Below the pieces are notes generated by a model. It was not told the DNA's origin. It searched no databases and worked only from the letters and a program-made list of their open reading frames with translations. Below, piece after piece: positions 6,841 to 13,696 of a stretch of DNA of 24,186 bases. Positions within the stretch are counted from its first letter, which is position 1. Each line of letters starts with the position of its first letter. Source of the DNA: a virus; the IMG/VR virus record IMGVR_UViG_3300042373_000015, positions 1-24,186 of that record. The stretch is one strand, 5' to 3'. The translations under genes were made by a program, and so were the position numbers.

Positions 6841-7656
6841 ATGTCAAGCACCTTTTCCAACCTCAAATTTGAGCTGATCGGCAACGGTGAGCAGTCGGGC
6901 ACTTGGGGAACCACAACCAACTCCAACATCGGCACGGCCATCGAGCAAGCCATTGTGGGTATGGCCACACTGGACTCCGGTGACTTCTCCACCAACGTCT
7001 GCACTTTGACGCTGGCCAACACCACGGCTGCACAGGACGCTCGGGCTTTGTGCTTGAACATTGCTGCTGGCGCGGTATCCGCTGCGGGCACGATCAACGT
7101 CCCGGCCATCCAGAAGCCCTATATCGTCATCAACGGCTCCAGCTTCACAGTCACCGTGAAGGTCTCAGGCCAGACCGGCGTGGCAGTTCCTGCTGGCAGA
7201 CGCGTAACGGTGTACAACAACGGAACAGATACAGCTCCGCAGCTTACGTGGTTGCCTTCGGCCACAGTGAACAACACCAAAGAGATTGTCACCGTCTCCG
7301 CCACGGTTGCAACTGGCACGGTGAACTATGACGCAGCCACCCAGTCAGTGCTGTACTACACCTCCAATGCGTCGGCAAACTGGACGGTGAACATCCGGGC
7401 CTCAAGCTCGGCAACGCTGGACTCTACGTTGAACGTGGGGGAATCCCTAACGATTGCGTTCTTGGTGACGCAGGGCGCGACAGCGTACTACAACAGCGCT
7501 GTGCAAGTGGACGGTTCTGCTGTAACGCCAAAATGGCAAGGTGGATCGGCCCCATCTTCTGGCAACGTGTCCAGCGTGGATACGTACTCGTACACAGTCA
7601 TCAAGACCGCATCGGCCACCTTCACGGTTCTGGCCTCCTTGACGCAGTTTAAGTAG
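6841..7656 (+). CDS. Fibre-like virion protein, conserved family
   Basis: The 271-residue product begins with a strongly conserved phage block, FSNLKFELIGNGEQSGTWG, followed by TTTNSNIGTAIEQAIVG (about 5-40). A beta-rich middle contains RALCLNIAAGAVSAAGTINV, VYNNGTDTAP and SVLYYTSNASANWTVNIR. The C-terminus has VQVDGSAVTPKWQGGSAP and ends with YSYTVIKTASATFTVLA and a short tail. This N- and C-terminal combination recurs in tail-fibre regions as far as I recall, with no biochemical function known to me. TAAGGA (6829-6834) is both the preceding stop and the SD site, 6 bases from the ATG. It leads the last adhesin cassette before the lysis genes. Confidence 0.68.
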   Translation: MSSTFSNLKFELIGNGEQSGTWGTTTNSNIGTAIEQAIVGMATLDSGDFSTNVCTLTLANTTAAQDARALCLNIAAGAVSAAGTINVPAIQKPYIVINGSSFTVTVKVSGQTGVAVPAGRRVTVYNNGTDTAPQLTWLPSATVNNTKEIVTVSATVATGTVNYDAATQSVLYYTSNASANWTVNIRASSSATLDSTLNVGESLTIAFLVTQGATAYYNSAVQVDGSAVTPKWQGGSAPSSGNVSSVDTYSYTVIKTASATFTVLASLTQFK

Positions 7657-7664
7657 GAGCCGAC

Positions 7665-8528
7665 ATGCCTTTAGTTTCCACGTTTGGCTCTGCGTCTTCT
7701 CGCGGCTTTGGCTTTTTGTCAGGCGGTCGCCTGCTGGATGTCGAGTACCTGCTTGTGGCAGGTGGTTCCGGTGGCAGGTTTGTTTTCGGTACGCCGGGTG
7801 CCGGTGGTGGGGGCGGCGCAGGTGGATACGTAGCAAGCACAGTTACCTTAGTTGGGTCCAACACTATTACTATTGGCGCTGGGGGACAGTACGGTTTTAA
7901 CGGGGGTCAAGGTCAGTTAATTGGAAAAACTATAAACCTTAACGTAAATGGTGGGGGTAGTTTTAATACGGGCGGTTCGGGAGCTGGCGGTTCATTTAGC
8001 GACCCAACGGGCGTAGTGGGGACGGTAGGCCAAGGTAACAACGGCGGTAATGCGTACATTGCTGGCGGCTCAGACCACAACGGCGGTGGTGGTGGTGGCG
8101 GTAAAAGTGCCGTAGGTGCAGTGGGTAATGTCTCGGGGTTAAACGTCAACGGCGGAAATGGCGCTAACGGCCTTGCTTGGCTCAACGGCACTACGTACGG
8201 TGGCGGTGGCGGTGGTGGCGCAAATGCAGCAACCGGAAGCTCTTATACGCCTCAAATCGGTGTAGGCGGTACAGGCGGCGGCGGTAACGGCGGTAGGTCA
8301 AAAGGCGTGGGGCTTGCAGATACCCAGACAAACGGTACGATAAACACAGGCGGCGGGGGTGGCGGTAACTCGGAATTTACAGGCACCTTTACTGGCCAAG
8401 GCGGTTCGGGTATTGCCATTATTCGATACCTGAGCGCAGTGCAAAAAGCATCTGGAGGGACCGTCACTACGGCTGGCGGGTACTACTACCACACGTTCAC
8501 TTCTTCAGGCACGTTCACTGTTTCTTGA
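7665..8528 (+). CDS. Glycine-rich adhesin-like tail protein 2
   Basis: The 287-residue product has an N-terminal strand, LLDVEYLLVAGGSGG at about 23-37, then many glycine loops (GAGGGGGAGG, NGGGGGGGKS, TYGGGGGGGAN, GGTGGGGNGG, TGGGGGG) separated by short strands such as SNTITIGAGGQYGFNGG. It closes with GSGIAIIRYLSA and then GGYYYHTFTSSGTFTVS. The HTFTSSGTFTV strand at its C-terminus corresponds to the strand found at the N-terminus of glycine-rich protein 1, so the two copies are in different register. The SD site is TAGGAG (7654-7659), merged with the previous stop. A host-recognition role is likely from domain type and position, but untested. Confidence 0.7.
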   Translation: MPLVSTFGSASSRGFGFLSGGRLLDVEYLLVAGGSGGRFVFGTPGAGGGGGAGGYVASTVTLVGSNTITIGAGGQYGFNGGQGQLIGKTINLNVNGGGSFNTGGSGAGGSFSDPTGVVGTVGQGNNGGNAYIAGGSDHNGGGGGGGKSAVGAVGNVSGLNVNGGNGANGLAWLNGTTYGGGGGGGANAATGSSYTPQIGVGGTGGGGNGGRSKGVGLADTQTNGTINTGGGGGGNSEFTGTFTGQGGSGIAIIRYLSAVQKASGGTVTTAGGYYYHTFTSSGTFTVS

Positions 8529-8534
8529 GGCAAC

Positions 8535-8849
8535 ATGGCACATTTTGCGCAAATCGACCAAGACGGACTTGTCACGCAAGTGGCGGTGATTGACCAAGCG
8601 ACTTTGGATACGGGGCTTTGGGGTCCTGTTCAGTCGTGGGTTCAGACCAGCTACAACACACATGGCGGGGTCTATTACACCCCCAACACAGGCACACCCG
8701 ACCCAGACCAGTCAAAAGCGCTTCGCAAAAACTACGCTGGTATTGGTTTTACGTACGATGCTGCCCGTGATGCGTTTATCCCACCCAAACCCAAAGGTGA
8801 TGGCTGGGTGCTCGACGAGTTTTCCTGTCTGTGGGTGCAGCCCACATGA
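8535..8849 (+). CDS. Small protein following glycine-rich adhesin 2
   Basis: The 104-residue product begins MAHFAQIDQDGLVTQVAVID, continues with WVQTSYNTHGGVYYTP, and ends with LRKNYAGIGFTYDAARDAFI, PPKPKGDGWVLDEFSCLW and VQPT. The segments WVQTSYN, KNYAGIGFTYD and DAFIPPKP are recurrent in small proteins at the end of tail-fibre blocks in environmental phages, but no function is assigned to my knowledge. It parallels the 6433-6831 gene in position and N-terminal strand. The preceding stop is part of TGAGG, which can serve as SD site. Its own stop overlaps a possible 29-codon ORF (ATGA, 8846-8849). Confidence 0.7.
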   Translation: MAHFAQIDQDGLVTQVAVIDQATLDTGLWGPVQSWVQTSYNTHGGVYYTPNTGTPDPDQSKALRKNYAGIGFTYDAARDAFIPPKPKGDGWVLDEFSCLWVQPT

Positions 8850-8935
8850 GCGCCCTAATAACCGGACCGTACCTGCGGGAAAAGGCGGTGCTGGCAGACC
8901 ATCGTATCCGGTTAACGTCTGCCCCAAACAACTGA
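8846..8935 (+). CDS. Possible 29-residue peptide
   Basis: An ATG at 8846 overlaps the previous stop (ATGA) and opens 29 codons to a TGA at 8933-8935, nine bases before the lipoprotein start. The product begins MSALITGPYLREKAVLADHR and has no membrane segment or motif. It fills what would otherwise be the longest gap of the region, about 95 bases, and the ATGA overlap is the coupling device used elsewhere here. There is no independent SD site. Without homologues to compare it could equally be non-coding spacer holding the lipoprotein leader, so I rate it as tentative. Confidence 0.35.
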   Translation: MSALITGPYLREKAVLADHRIRLTSAPNN

Positions 8936-8944
8936 AAGGCTCCC

Positions 8945-9532
8945 ATGAAACTGATCGCCCTCATTCTCACCGCGCTGTCCCTGACGGGCTGCGCAACCAA
9001 CGAATACGCAGCCTACGCTGATATTCACAAAGCGCAATCTCAAGCGCAAGTTGCCCGTTACAAAGCGCTCTCTGACATCGCGGCGCAAGGCGATACTGCG
9101 GCCAAGGTTGCTGCTGTCATGTCCTTGCAAATGGGTGCGGTTCAAAGCCAAACCCAAGTTGCAGCGCCCAAGTCTTTTGGTGACCACCTGCTTCAGTGGA
9201 CTGCCGTGTTGCTGCCAACCGCAACGCAGATTTACAGCGTGGGCAAACAAGCTCAGGTCGGCATTGCGCAGAGCAACAACGCCCGTGATCTGGGTGTCAG
9301 CACAAACGCTGCCTTTGTTGGGATAGCTGGCAAGATTCAAGCACCCGCAGCCAACGTGACCACCACGAACACCACGACCACAACAACCAACACCGACAGC
9401 ACGCACGCTCCGACTGTTGTTACTCAGCCTGCGCCAATTGTTGTGACTCAGCCTGCTCCGATCACGATCACGCAGCCAGCCCCAGTGATTGTGCCAACGA
9501 CCACCCTGACCTGCACAACCGGACCTTGCTGA
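8945..9532 (+). CDS. Phage lipoprotein at the start of the lysis cassette
   Basis: The 195-residue product has a short signal sequence and a lipobox, LTGC, with the lipidated Cys at position 16, followed by Ala-Thr, which fits outer-membrane sorting. Residues about 20-70 are helical and Ala/Gln-rich (HKAQSQAQVARYKALSDIAA). A less polar segment at about 78-100 includes LLQWTAVLLPTATQIYSVGK. From about 138 it turns Thr- and Pro-rich, with three VTQPAP-type repeats (158-181), ending in a Cys pair (CTTGPC). Its place before the holin and endolysin suggests a role in outer-membrane disruption or surface exclusion. It lacks the C-terminal membrane segment of a unimolecular spanin and no Rz-like partner is evident. 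AAAGG precedes the ATG. Confidence 0.72.
   Translation: MKLIALILTALSLTGCATNEYAAYADIHKAQSQAQVARYKALSDIAAQGDTAAKVAAVMSLQMGAVQSQTQVAAPKSFGDHLLQWTAVLLPTATQIYSVGKQAQVGIAQSNNARDLGVSTNAAFVGIAGKIQAPAANVTTTNTTTTTTNTDSTHAPTVVTQPAPIVVTQPAPITITQPAPVIVPTTTLTCTTGPC
9416..9487 (+). repeat. Three 24-base repeats encoding VTQPAP-type units
   Basis: In-frame units at 9416-9439, 9440-9463 and 9464-9487 encode VVTQPAPI, VVTQPAPI and TITQPAPV in the lipoprotein. The DNA units differ mainly at third codon positions, so the protein repeat appears to be under selection rather than freshly duplicated. They form a stiff Pro-rich stalk near the C-terminus. Confidence 0.85.
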
Positions 9533-9627
9533 TGAAAGACTGGGCTGTTGCATTTATTGCTGCGGTCCTTCTTGTTGGGCTCATCGTCTGGTGCGCCCGT
9601 ATTTTTATTGGAGTGATATATGGTTGA
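9532..9627 (+). CDS. 31-residue single-span membrane peptide
   Basis: The ATG at 9532 overlaps the lipoprotein stop, and 31 codons follow to a TGA at 9625-9627. The peptide begins MKDWAVAFIAAVLLVGLIVW and ends with a short CARIFIGVIYG tail. Residues about 4-20 form one hydrophobic span, and the charges are few (Lys2, Asp3, Arg23). The following gene starts at 9620 inside its last codons, so the three genes are translationally linked. Small membrane peptides in this position can be pinholin-like, holin regulators or minimal spanin components. Nothing in the sequence decides, and the GTA-type holin downstream makes a main holin role unlikely. Confidence 0.6.
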   Translation: MKDWAVAFIAAVLLVGLIVWCARIFIGVIYG

Positions 9628-10075
9628 CCTTACCAAAGCCATTGGAGCTGTTGCCGCCAGTGTTGCTGCGTTAGGTGGCAGCTACACCCTTGCCGACAAG
9701 TTTGGTTTGCTTGACAGGGCCATCATTGAGTGGACTCCTGAGCATTTCAAAATTGTGGCCGAGGCTGGCAAGCCCATCAACGTCACGGTTGCGCGGATTA
9801 AAAAACGTGACGACTGCTCTGTTGAGAGTTTTACGCCAAGCATTCGTGATGCAGCAGGTATGGTGCATGAGGCAACCACCACCGCAAGCAAGTTCAGTGG
9901 TCCGGCGGGGCCTGAAATTGACACGTTTACATACGAACTCACAATGGTGGGGAAAGAGAAAGTTGCCAGTGGTAAAGCAACTCTGCTGGCGACCATCAAG
10001 TACAAGTGTCCTGAAGGGGAGCGCGTTGTGCAGTATCCCCGCCACACCAACCTGAGTTTTGACTTAAAGGGGTAA
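9620..10075 (+). CDS. Membrane-anchored protein of the lysis cassette
   Basis: The 151-residue product has one N-terminal hydrophobic segment (AIGAVAASVAALGG at about 7-20, continuing weakly to 30). A soluble domain follows, with FKIVAEAGKPINVTVARIKK, two cysteines at about 66 and 133 that could pair, and strands such as DTFTYELTMVGKEKVASGKA. The anchor could also be an uncleaved signal, so the domain would lie in the periplasm. GGAG (9610-9613) precedes the ATG, which overlaps the end of the upstream peptide gene. I do not recognise the family. By position (between lipoprotein and holin) it may take part in envelope disruption or lysis control; it lacks the coiled coil typical of an Rz-type i-spanin. 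Confidence 0.65.
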   Translation: MVDLTKAIGAVAASVAALGGSYTLADKFGLLDRAIIEWTPEHFKIVAEAGKPINVTVARIKKRDDCSVESFTPSIRDAAGMVHEATTTASKFSGPAGPEIDTFTYELTMVGKEKVASGKATLLATIKYKCPEGERVVQYPRHTNLSFDLKG

Positions 10076-10080
10076 TTGAT

Positions 10081-10578
10081 ATGGATTGGCTCAAACAAAT
10101 CGCACCTACCATTGCCACAGCGATGGGTGGTCCACTGGCGGGTATGGCTGTATCGGCCATCTCTAAAGCCATCGGCGTTGACCCTGACAAAGTGGGAGAC
10201 ATGATCAGCAACAACAAGCTGTCTGCCGAGCAGATCGCACAGGTCAAGATTGCCGAGATTGAGCTTCAGAAGCAGGCGCAAGAGTTGGGCTTAAACTTTG
10301 AGAAGCTGGAAGTTGAAGACCGCAAGTCAGCACGGGAGATGCAGGCCACCACCCGCAGCCTGATGCCGCCCCTGCTTGCTGGCGCTGTGACCATTGGGTT
10401 CTTTGGCATCATGGTGATGATGTTTTTCAACCAGATCGACAGCGGTAACCCCGCAATCTTGATGATGCTGGGCAGCTTGGGGACGGCGTGGACGGGCATC
10501 ATTGCCTACTACTTCGGCTCCTCTGCTGGATCGCAGGCCAAGACCGACCTTCTTTCAAAAGCTGGAGCCGCTAAATGA
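10081..10578 (+). CDS. Holin, GTA-type three-transmembrane family
   Basis: The 165-residue product matches the GTA_holin_3TM pattern. A weakly hydrophobic Gly/Ala-rich N-terminal segment (about 9-32) is followed by a charged helical region with AEIELQKQAQELGLNFEKLE (about 58-77). The family signature DRKSAREMQ lies at about 80-88, and two strong spans follow at about 94-116 and 125-145, ending in YYFGSSAGSQAK. The protein would open the inner membrane to the endolysin encoded next. AAAGGGG upstream of the ATG is a strong SD site. The stop overlaps the endolysin start (ATGA, 10575-10578), as expected for co-timed lysis genes. Family membership is recognised from motifs; topology is inferred from hydrophobicity read by eye. 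Confidence 0.85.
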   Translation: MDWLKQIAPTIATAMGGPLAGMAVSAISKAIGVDPDKVGDMISNNKLSAEQIAQVKIAEIELQKQAQELGLNFEKLEVEDRKSAREMQATTRSLMPPLLAGAVTIGFFGIMVMMFFNQIDSGNPAILMMLGSLGTAWTGIIAYYFGSSAGSQAKTDLLSKAGAAK

Positions 10579-11165
10579 CCGAAGACCAACTCAAAGAGAT
10601 GCACATCGACCCGTCTTGGCTGGAGCCATTGACGGCAGCGTTTCAGCGTTTCGACATCAGCACTCCCGAGCGCCAAGCAGCGTTCATCGGCCAGTGCGCC
10701 CACGAGTCTGGCAACTTCAAAACTTTGCAAGAGAACTTGAACTACAGCGCCAAAGGGCTGCACGCTACTTGGCCAAGCCGCTTTGCATCAGAAGAAGCTG
10801 CGCAGCCATTCCATCGCAACCCCGAGAAGATTGCCAACAAGGTCTACTCTGGCCGGATGGGCAACACCGACGAGGGCGATGGCTGGAAGTACCGTGGCCG
10901 GGGCCTGATCCAGTTGACCGGCAAGGACAACTACCGCCTTGCCTCTGACGCCTTGGGGGTGGACTTTGTGGCCGAACCTGAGCTGGTGCTGTCCAAGGAA
11001 TACGCTGCCCTGACCGCTGCTTGGTACTGGAACAAGCGCGGCCTGAACAAGGAGGCCGATGCCAAGGACTTCACAGGGATGACAAAGAAGATCAACGGTG
11101 GGACAATCGGGCTTGCAGACAGGGTTGCGCATATCAACAGCGCCCTCAACGTCTTAACAGCTTGA
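10575..11165 (+). CDS. Endolysin, glycoside hydrolase family 19 (chitinase-like lysozyme)
   Basis: The 196-residue product is a single-domain GH19 enzyme that would cut the glycan chains of peptidoglycan. The likely general acid is Glu44 in AHESGNF, with Glu53 in LQENLNYS as the probable second carboxylate. The family block GWKYRGRGLIQLTGKDNY lies at 103-120 and ITGxxNY-like packing is followed by AWYWNKRGLN near 153-162. The C-terminal KKINGGTIGLADRV is also typical. No signal peptide is visible, so export should depend on the holin encoded just upstream. The start overlaps the holin stop and GGAG lies upstream. No cell-wall-binding domain is present. The catalytic residues are assigned by family pattern only. 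Confidence 0.9.
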   Translation: MTEDQLKEMHIDPSWLEPLTAAFQRFDISTPERQAAFIGQCAHESGNFKTLQENLNYSAKGLHATWPSRFASEEAAQPFHRNPEKIANKVYSGRMGNTDEGDGWKYRGRGLIQLTGKDNYRLASDALGVDFVAEPELVLSKEYAALTAAWYWNKRGLNKEADAKDFTGMTKKINGGTIGLADRVAHINSALNVLTA

Positions 11166-11173
11166 GGTAATTC

Positions 11174-13033
11174 ATGCCACTTTCCAAGATACTGTTCAAA
11201 CCGGGAGTCAACCGGGAAAACACCCGTTACACCACCGAAGGCGGCTGGTACGAGTGCGACAAAATCCGCTTCCGTCAAGGTAATCCCGAGAAGATCGGCG
11301 GTTGGACCCGGTTCAGCCCGGACACGTATCTTGGCGTGTGCCGCTCCTTGTGGAACTGGGTTACGCTGGGCGGGAATAATCTGATAGGCGTTGGCACGAA
11401 CATCAAGTTCTACATTAACCAAGGCGGGCAGTATTACGATGTCACCCCCCTGCGCAGCAGCCCTACCATCAACAACAACCCGTTTGTGGCCACACTTGGC
11501 TCCAGCGTCATCACCGTAACAGACACTGCGCACGGGGGCATTACCGGCGACTACGTGACTTTCAGCGGGGCCACAGGTCTTGGCGGAAACATCACAGCGG
11601 CTGTTCTTAACGCTGAGTACGTCATGACGGTGGTGGACGCCAACACGTACACAGTGAACACCGGAGTCTCTGCAATTGCTGCGGACGTTTCAGGTTCGCC
11701 GGGCGGCGGCGCTTCAGTTGTTGCGAATTATCAAGTTTCTGTTGGTCCCGAGTTTGAAGGCCCGCTTGTTGGCTGGGGCGCTGGAGGTTGGGGGCTTGGC
11801 CCGTGGGGTACAGGTGTGCCATCGGTGTCTCCACTGCGTCTTTGGAACCAGTACAACTACGGAGAAAGTCTTCTGTACGGCCCTCGGGGCGGGGGTATTT
11901 ATTACTGGGACGCAGGGACAGGCGTGGGTACAAGAGGCGTTAACCTGACCGTTACTGGTGACACCGATACACCGCTTTTTCAAAACGTTTTGATCGTGTC
12001 GGACGCTTCCCGGTTTACCTTGTGCATGGGCACCAACGACTACGGCAGCGCGACACTGGACCCTATGCTGATTCGCTGGTCTGACCAAGAAAACTTCAAC
12101 GTGTGGACCCCACAGATCACCAACCAAGCAGGTAGCCTGCGAGTGTCGCACGGCTCTGAAATTATCACGGCCATCCAGACCCGACAAGAAATTGTGGTAT
12201 TCACGGATCAGGCGCTGTACTCCTTGCAGTACCTCGGACCGCCTTACGTCTGGGGTTCTCAGTTGCTCGGGGATAACGTCTCGATTGCTGGGCCAAATGC
12301 GGTTGCGCTGGCGTCAGGCGTGGTCTACTGGATGGGTGTGGACAAGTTCTACGTGTACGAAGGCCGAGTTCAGACGCTCAACTGCGACCTGCGCCGTTAC
12401 GTGTTCAACGACTTCAACCAAGATCAAGCTGCGCAGGTTTTTGCAGGGACAAATGAAGGCTTCAACGAGGTCTGGTGGTTTTACTGCTCCGCAAACTCAA
12501 CGCAAGTTGACCGGTACATTGTGTACAACTACCTTGAAAAGATTTGGTATTACGGCAATATGAGCCGCACTGCTTGGCTGGACTCAGGGCTGCTGTCGTT
12601 CCCCTTGGCGGCGACCTATGTGAATAATCTGGTCAACCATGAAGATGGAGTAGATGACAACATTGCGGCAGCACCTGCTCCGATTGCAGCTAACATTTCG
12701 TCTTCTGAGTTTGATATTGGCGACGGCCACAACTTTGGTTTTGTGTGGCGCATTTTGCCGGATATTACCTTTGACGGTTCATCAGAAAGCCCTGTTCCGC
12801 AAGTCACTATGACGTTGCAGGGGTTATCAAACTCGGGTTCGGGTGTGCAGACATCGGCTGGGCAAGCGGTCATTAAGGGCAGCACGTACGTGGTCACGGA
12901 AGAATTTACTGGCCAGATTTACACTCGCGTGCGCGGGCGGCAGATGATCTTCAAAATTGACTCTAACCAACTTGGAACGACATGGCAGCTCGGGGCACCC
13001 CGAATAGATGTTCGTCCTGATGGACGTAGGTGA
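11174..13033 (+). CDS. Tail nozzle / DNA stabilisation protein, P22 gp10-like
   Basis: The 619-residue product begins with a conserved structural block: FKPGVNRENTRYTTEGGWYE, then CDKIRFRQGNPEKIGGW (about 8-45) and LWNWVTLGGNNLIGVGTNIK. A small beta domain (about 97-180, with VITVTDTAHGGITGDYVTFS) looks inserted. The rest is beta-rich with many Trp, Tyr and Gly residues (WGAGGWGLGPWGTG, LWNQYNYGESLLYGPRGGG, RWSDQENFNVW, IVYNYLEKIWYYG), as in the propeller-like bodies of gp10-type nozzle proteins. These proteins form the hexamer below the adaptor that closes the DNA channel. Separation from the adaptor by fibre and lysis genes is unusual in textbook phages but does not change the assignment. 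TGAGG at the previous stop is the SD site. Confidence 0.72.
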   Translation: MPLSKILFKPGVNRENTRYTTEGGWYECDKIRFRQGNPEKIGGWTRFSPDTYLGVCRSLWNWVTLGGNNLIGVGTNIKFYINQGGQYYDVTPLRSSPTINNNPFVATLGSSVITVTDTAHGGITGDYVTFSGATGLGGNITAAVLNAEYVMTVVDANTYTVNTGVSAIAADVSGSPGGGASVVANYQVSVGPEFEGPLVGWGAGGWGLGPWGTGVPSVSPLRLWNQYNYGESLLYGPRGGGIYYWDAGTGVGTRGVNLTVTGDTDTPLFQNVLIVSDASRFTLCMGTNDYGSATLDPMLIRWSDQENFNVWTPQITNQAGSLRVSHGSEIITAIQTRQEIVVFTDQALYSLQYLGPPYVWGSQLLGDNVSIAGPNAVALASGVVYWMGVDKFYVYEGRVQTLNCDLRRYVFNDFNQDQAAQVFAGTNEGFNEVWWFYCSANSTQVDRYIVYNYLEKIWYYGNMSRTAWLDSGLLSFPLAATYVNNLVNHEDGVDDNIAAAPAPIAANISSSEFDIGDGHNFGFVWRILPDITFDGSSESPVPQVTMTLQGLSNSGSGVQTSAGQAVIKGSTYVVTEEFTGQIYTRVRGRQMIFKIDSNQLGTTWQLGAPRIDVRPDGRR

Positions 13034-13036
13034 CAC

Positions 13037-13348
13037 ATGGGACAGAAAAACGTCAGAGCGCCTCTCCTACCGATTGCCCCGGTACAATACGACGCGCAGT
13101 TCATAAATCAGCTACTGGGTATTTTGCGACTGTATTTTAACCAATTGGACAACGCGGGGCCAATGGCCGCTTCCACCCAGCGTGTGGACGGAGAAATTGT
13201 GGCGGCTCTGAGTTTTATCCAACCAAACCCCGCAGTGCCGAACACGTTCACAATTAGCTTGCCAACGCAGGCTGATTTGAGTAATCTCCGAGTGGGCGAT
13301 GTCTACTACGATACCGCCGCTGGCAACGTACTGAAAGTAAAAGTATGA
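13037..13348 (+). CDS. Small conserved virion-region protein
   Basis: The 103-residue product has a short N-terminal tail, a helix with FINQLLGILRLYFNQLDNAG at about 23-42, and a beta C-terminal half with PNTFTISLPTQADLSNLRVG and DVYYDTAAGNVLKVKV. Small proteins with the LRLYFNQLDN helix and a final VYxDTxxxxxLKV strand lie next to the nozzle-like protein in many related phages as far as I recall; I know no function. AGGTGA, in part the previous stop, precedes the ATG. The stop overlaps the cupin start (ATGA). A minor structural or assembly role is likely. Confidence 0.7.
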   Translation: MGQKNVRAPLLPIAPVQYDAQFINQLLGILRLYFNQLDNAGPMAASTQRVDGEIVAALSFIQPNPAVPNTFTISLPTQADLSNLRVGDVYYDTAAGNVLKVKV

Positions 13349-13695
13349 ACATAGACGAAATTAGTGCGGACCCTAAGTACAAAAAAATTGATCTTGACTA
13401 TGTTGAGCTAGTCGAAGTAGACGGCATTTGGGTTCGTTCTTATACAATTCCAAAAGCTAAGTCTGTTCTATCTCAACATGTCCATACCCACCCACATATT
13501 ACGTTGGTATCGCACGGCGCAGTAGAAGCTTGGCAAGATGGCGAGTCTATGGGGCGCTTTGATGCCCCTGCGGTTATTACAATTCCTGCGGGCAAGAAGC
13601 ACGCATTCATGGCGCTGACTGACAATGTGGTGCTGTGCTGTTTACATAATCTTCGCGGCACGGGACTAGAGTCGCCAGAAATCAAGGAGTTCTGA
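13345..13695 (+). CDS. Small cupin-domain protein
   Basis: The 116-residue product has a single cupin barrel. Motif 1 is a histidine cluster, QHVHTHPHITLVSHG, with His45, His47, His49, His51 and His57, followed by the conserved Gly58. Motif 2 is PAGKKHAFMALTDNVV with Pro81, Gly83 and His86. Enough His residues for a metal site are present, but the usual Glu of motif 1 seems to be His or Thr, so the metal and chemistry cannot be predicted. No membrane segment or signal is visible. The ATG overlaps the previous stop, and an AAGGAG for the next gene lies near its end. Its codons look more A/T-rich than those of flanking genes. A cupin in a virion-gene operon may be a structural barrel rather than an enzyme. 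Confidence 0.78.
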   Translation: MNIDEISADPKYKKIDLDYVELVEVDGIWVRSYTIPKAKSVLSQHVHTHPHITLVSHGAVEAWQDGESMGRFDAPAVITIPAGKKHAFMALTDNVVLCCLHNLRGTGLESPEIKEF

Positions 13696-13696
13696 C

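Noticed and set aside
9416-9487. CRISPR-like or iteron repeats
   Set aside because: The 24-base units are contiguous, in frame and vary at third codon positions, so they are a coding repeat.
8945-9532. Unimolecular spanin
   Set aside because: The lipobox is present but the C-terminus is Thr/Pro-rich with no membrane span.
8912-9553. 213-codon reverse-strand frame covering the lipoprotein gene
   Set aside because: The sense strand has a lipobox, SD site and coupled neighbours; the antisense product is Arg/Cys/Gly-rich with no domain.
10931-11533. 200-codon reverse-strand frame across the endolysin end and nozzle start
   Set aside because: It spans two well-supported + strand genes and shows no domain.
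12192-12563. 123-codon + strand frame inside the nozzle gene
   Set aside because: Out-of-frame shadow with Arg/Thr-rich product and no motif.
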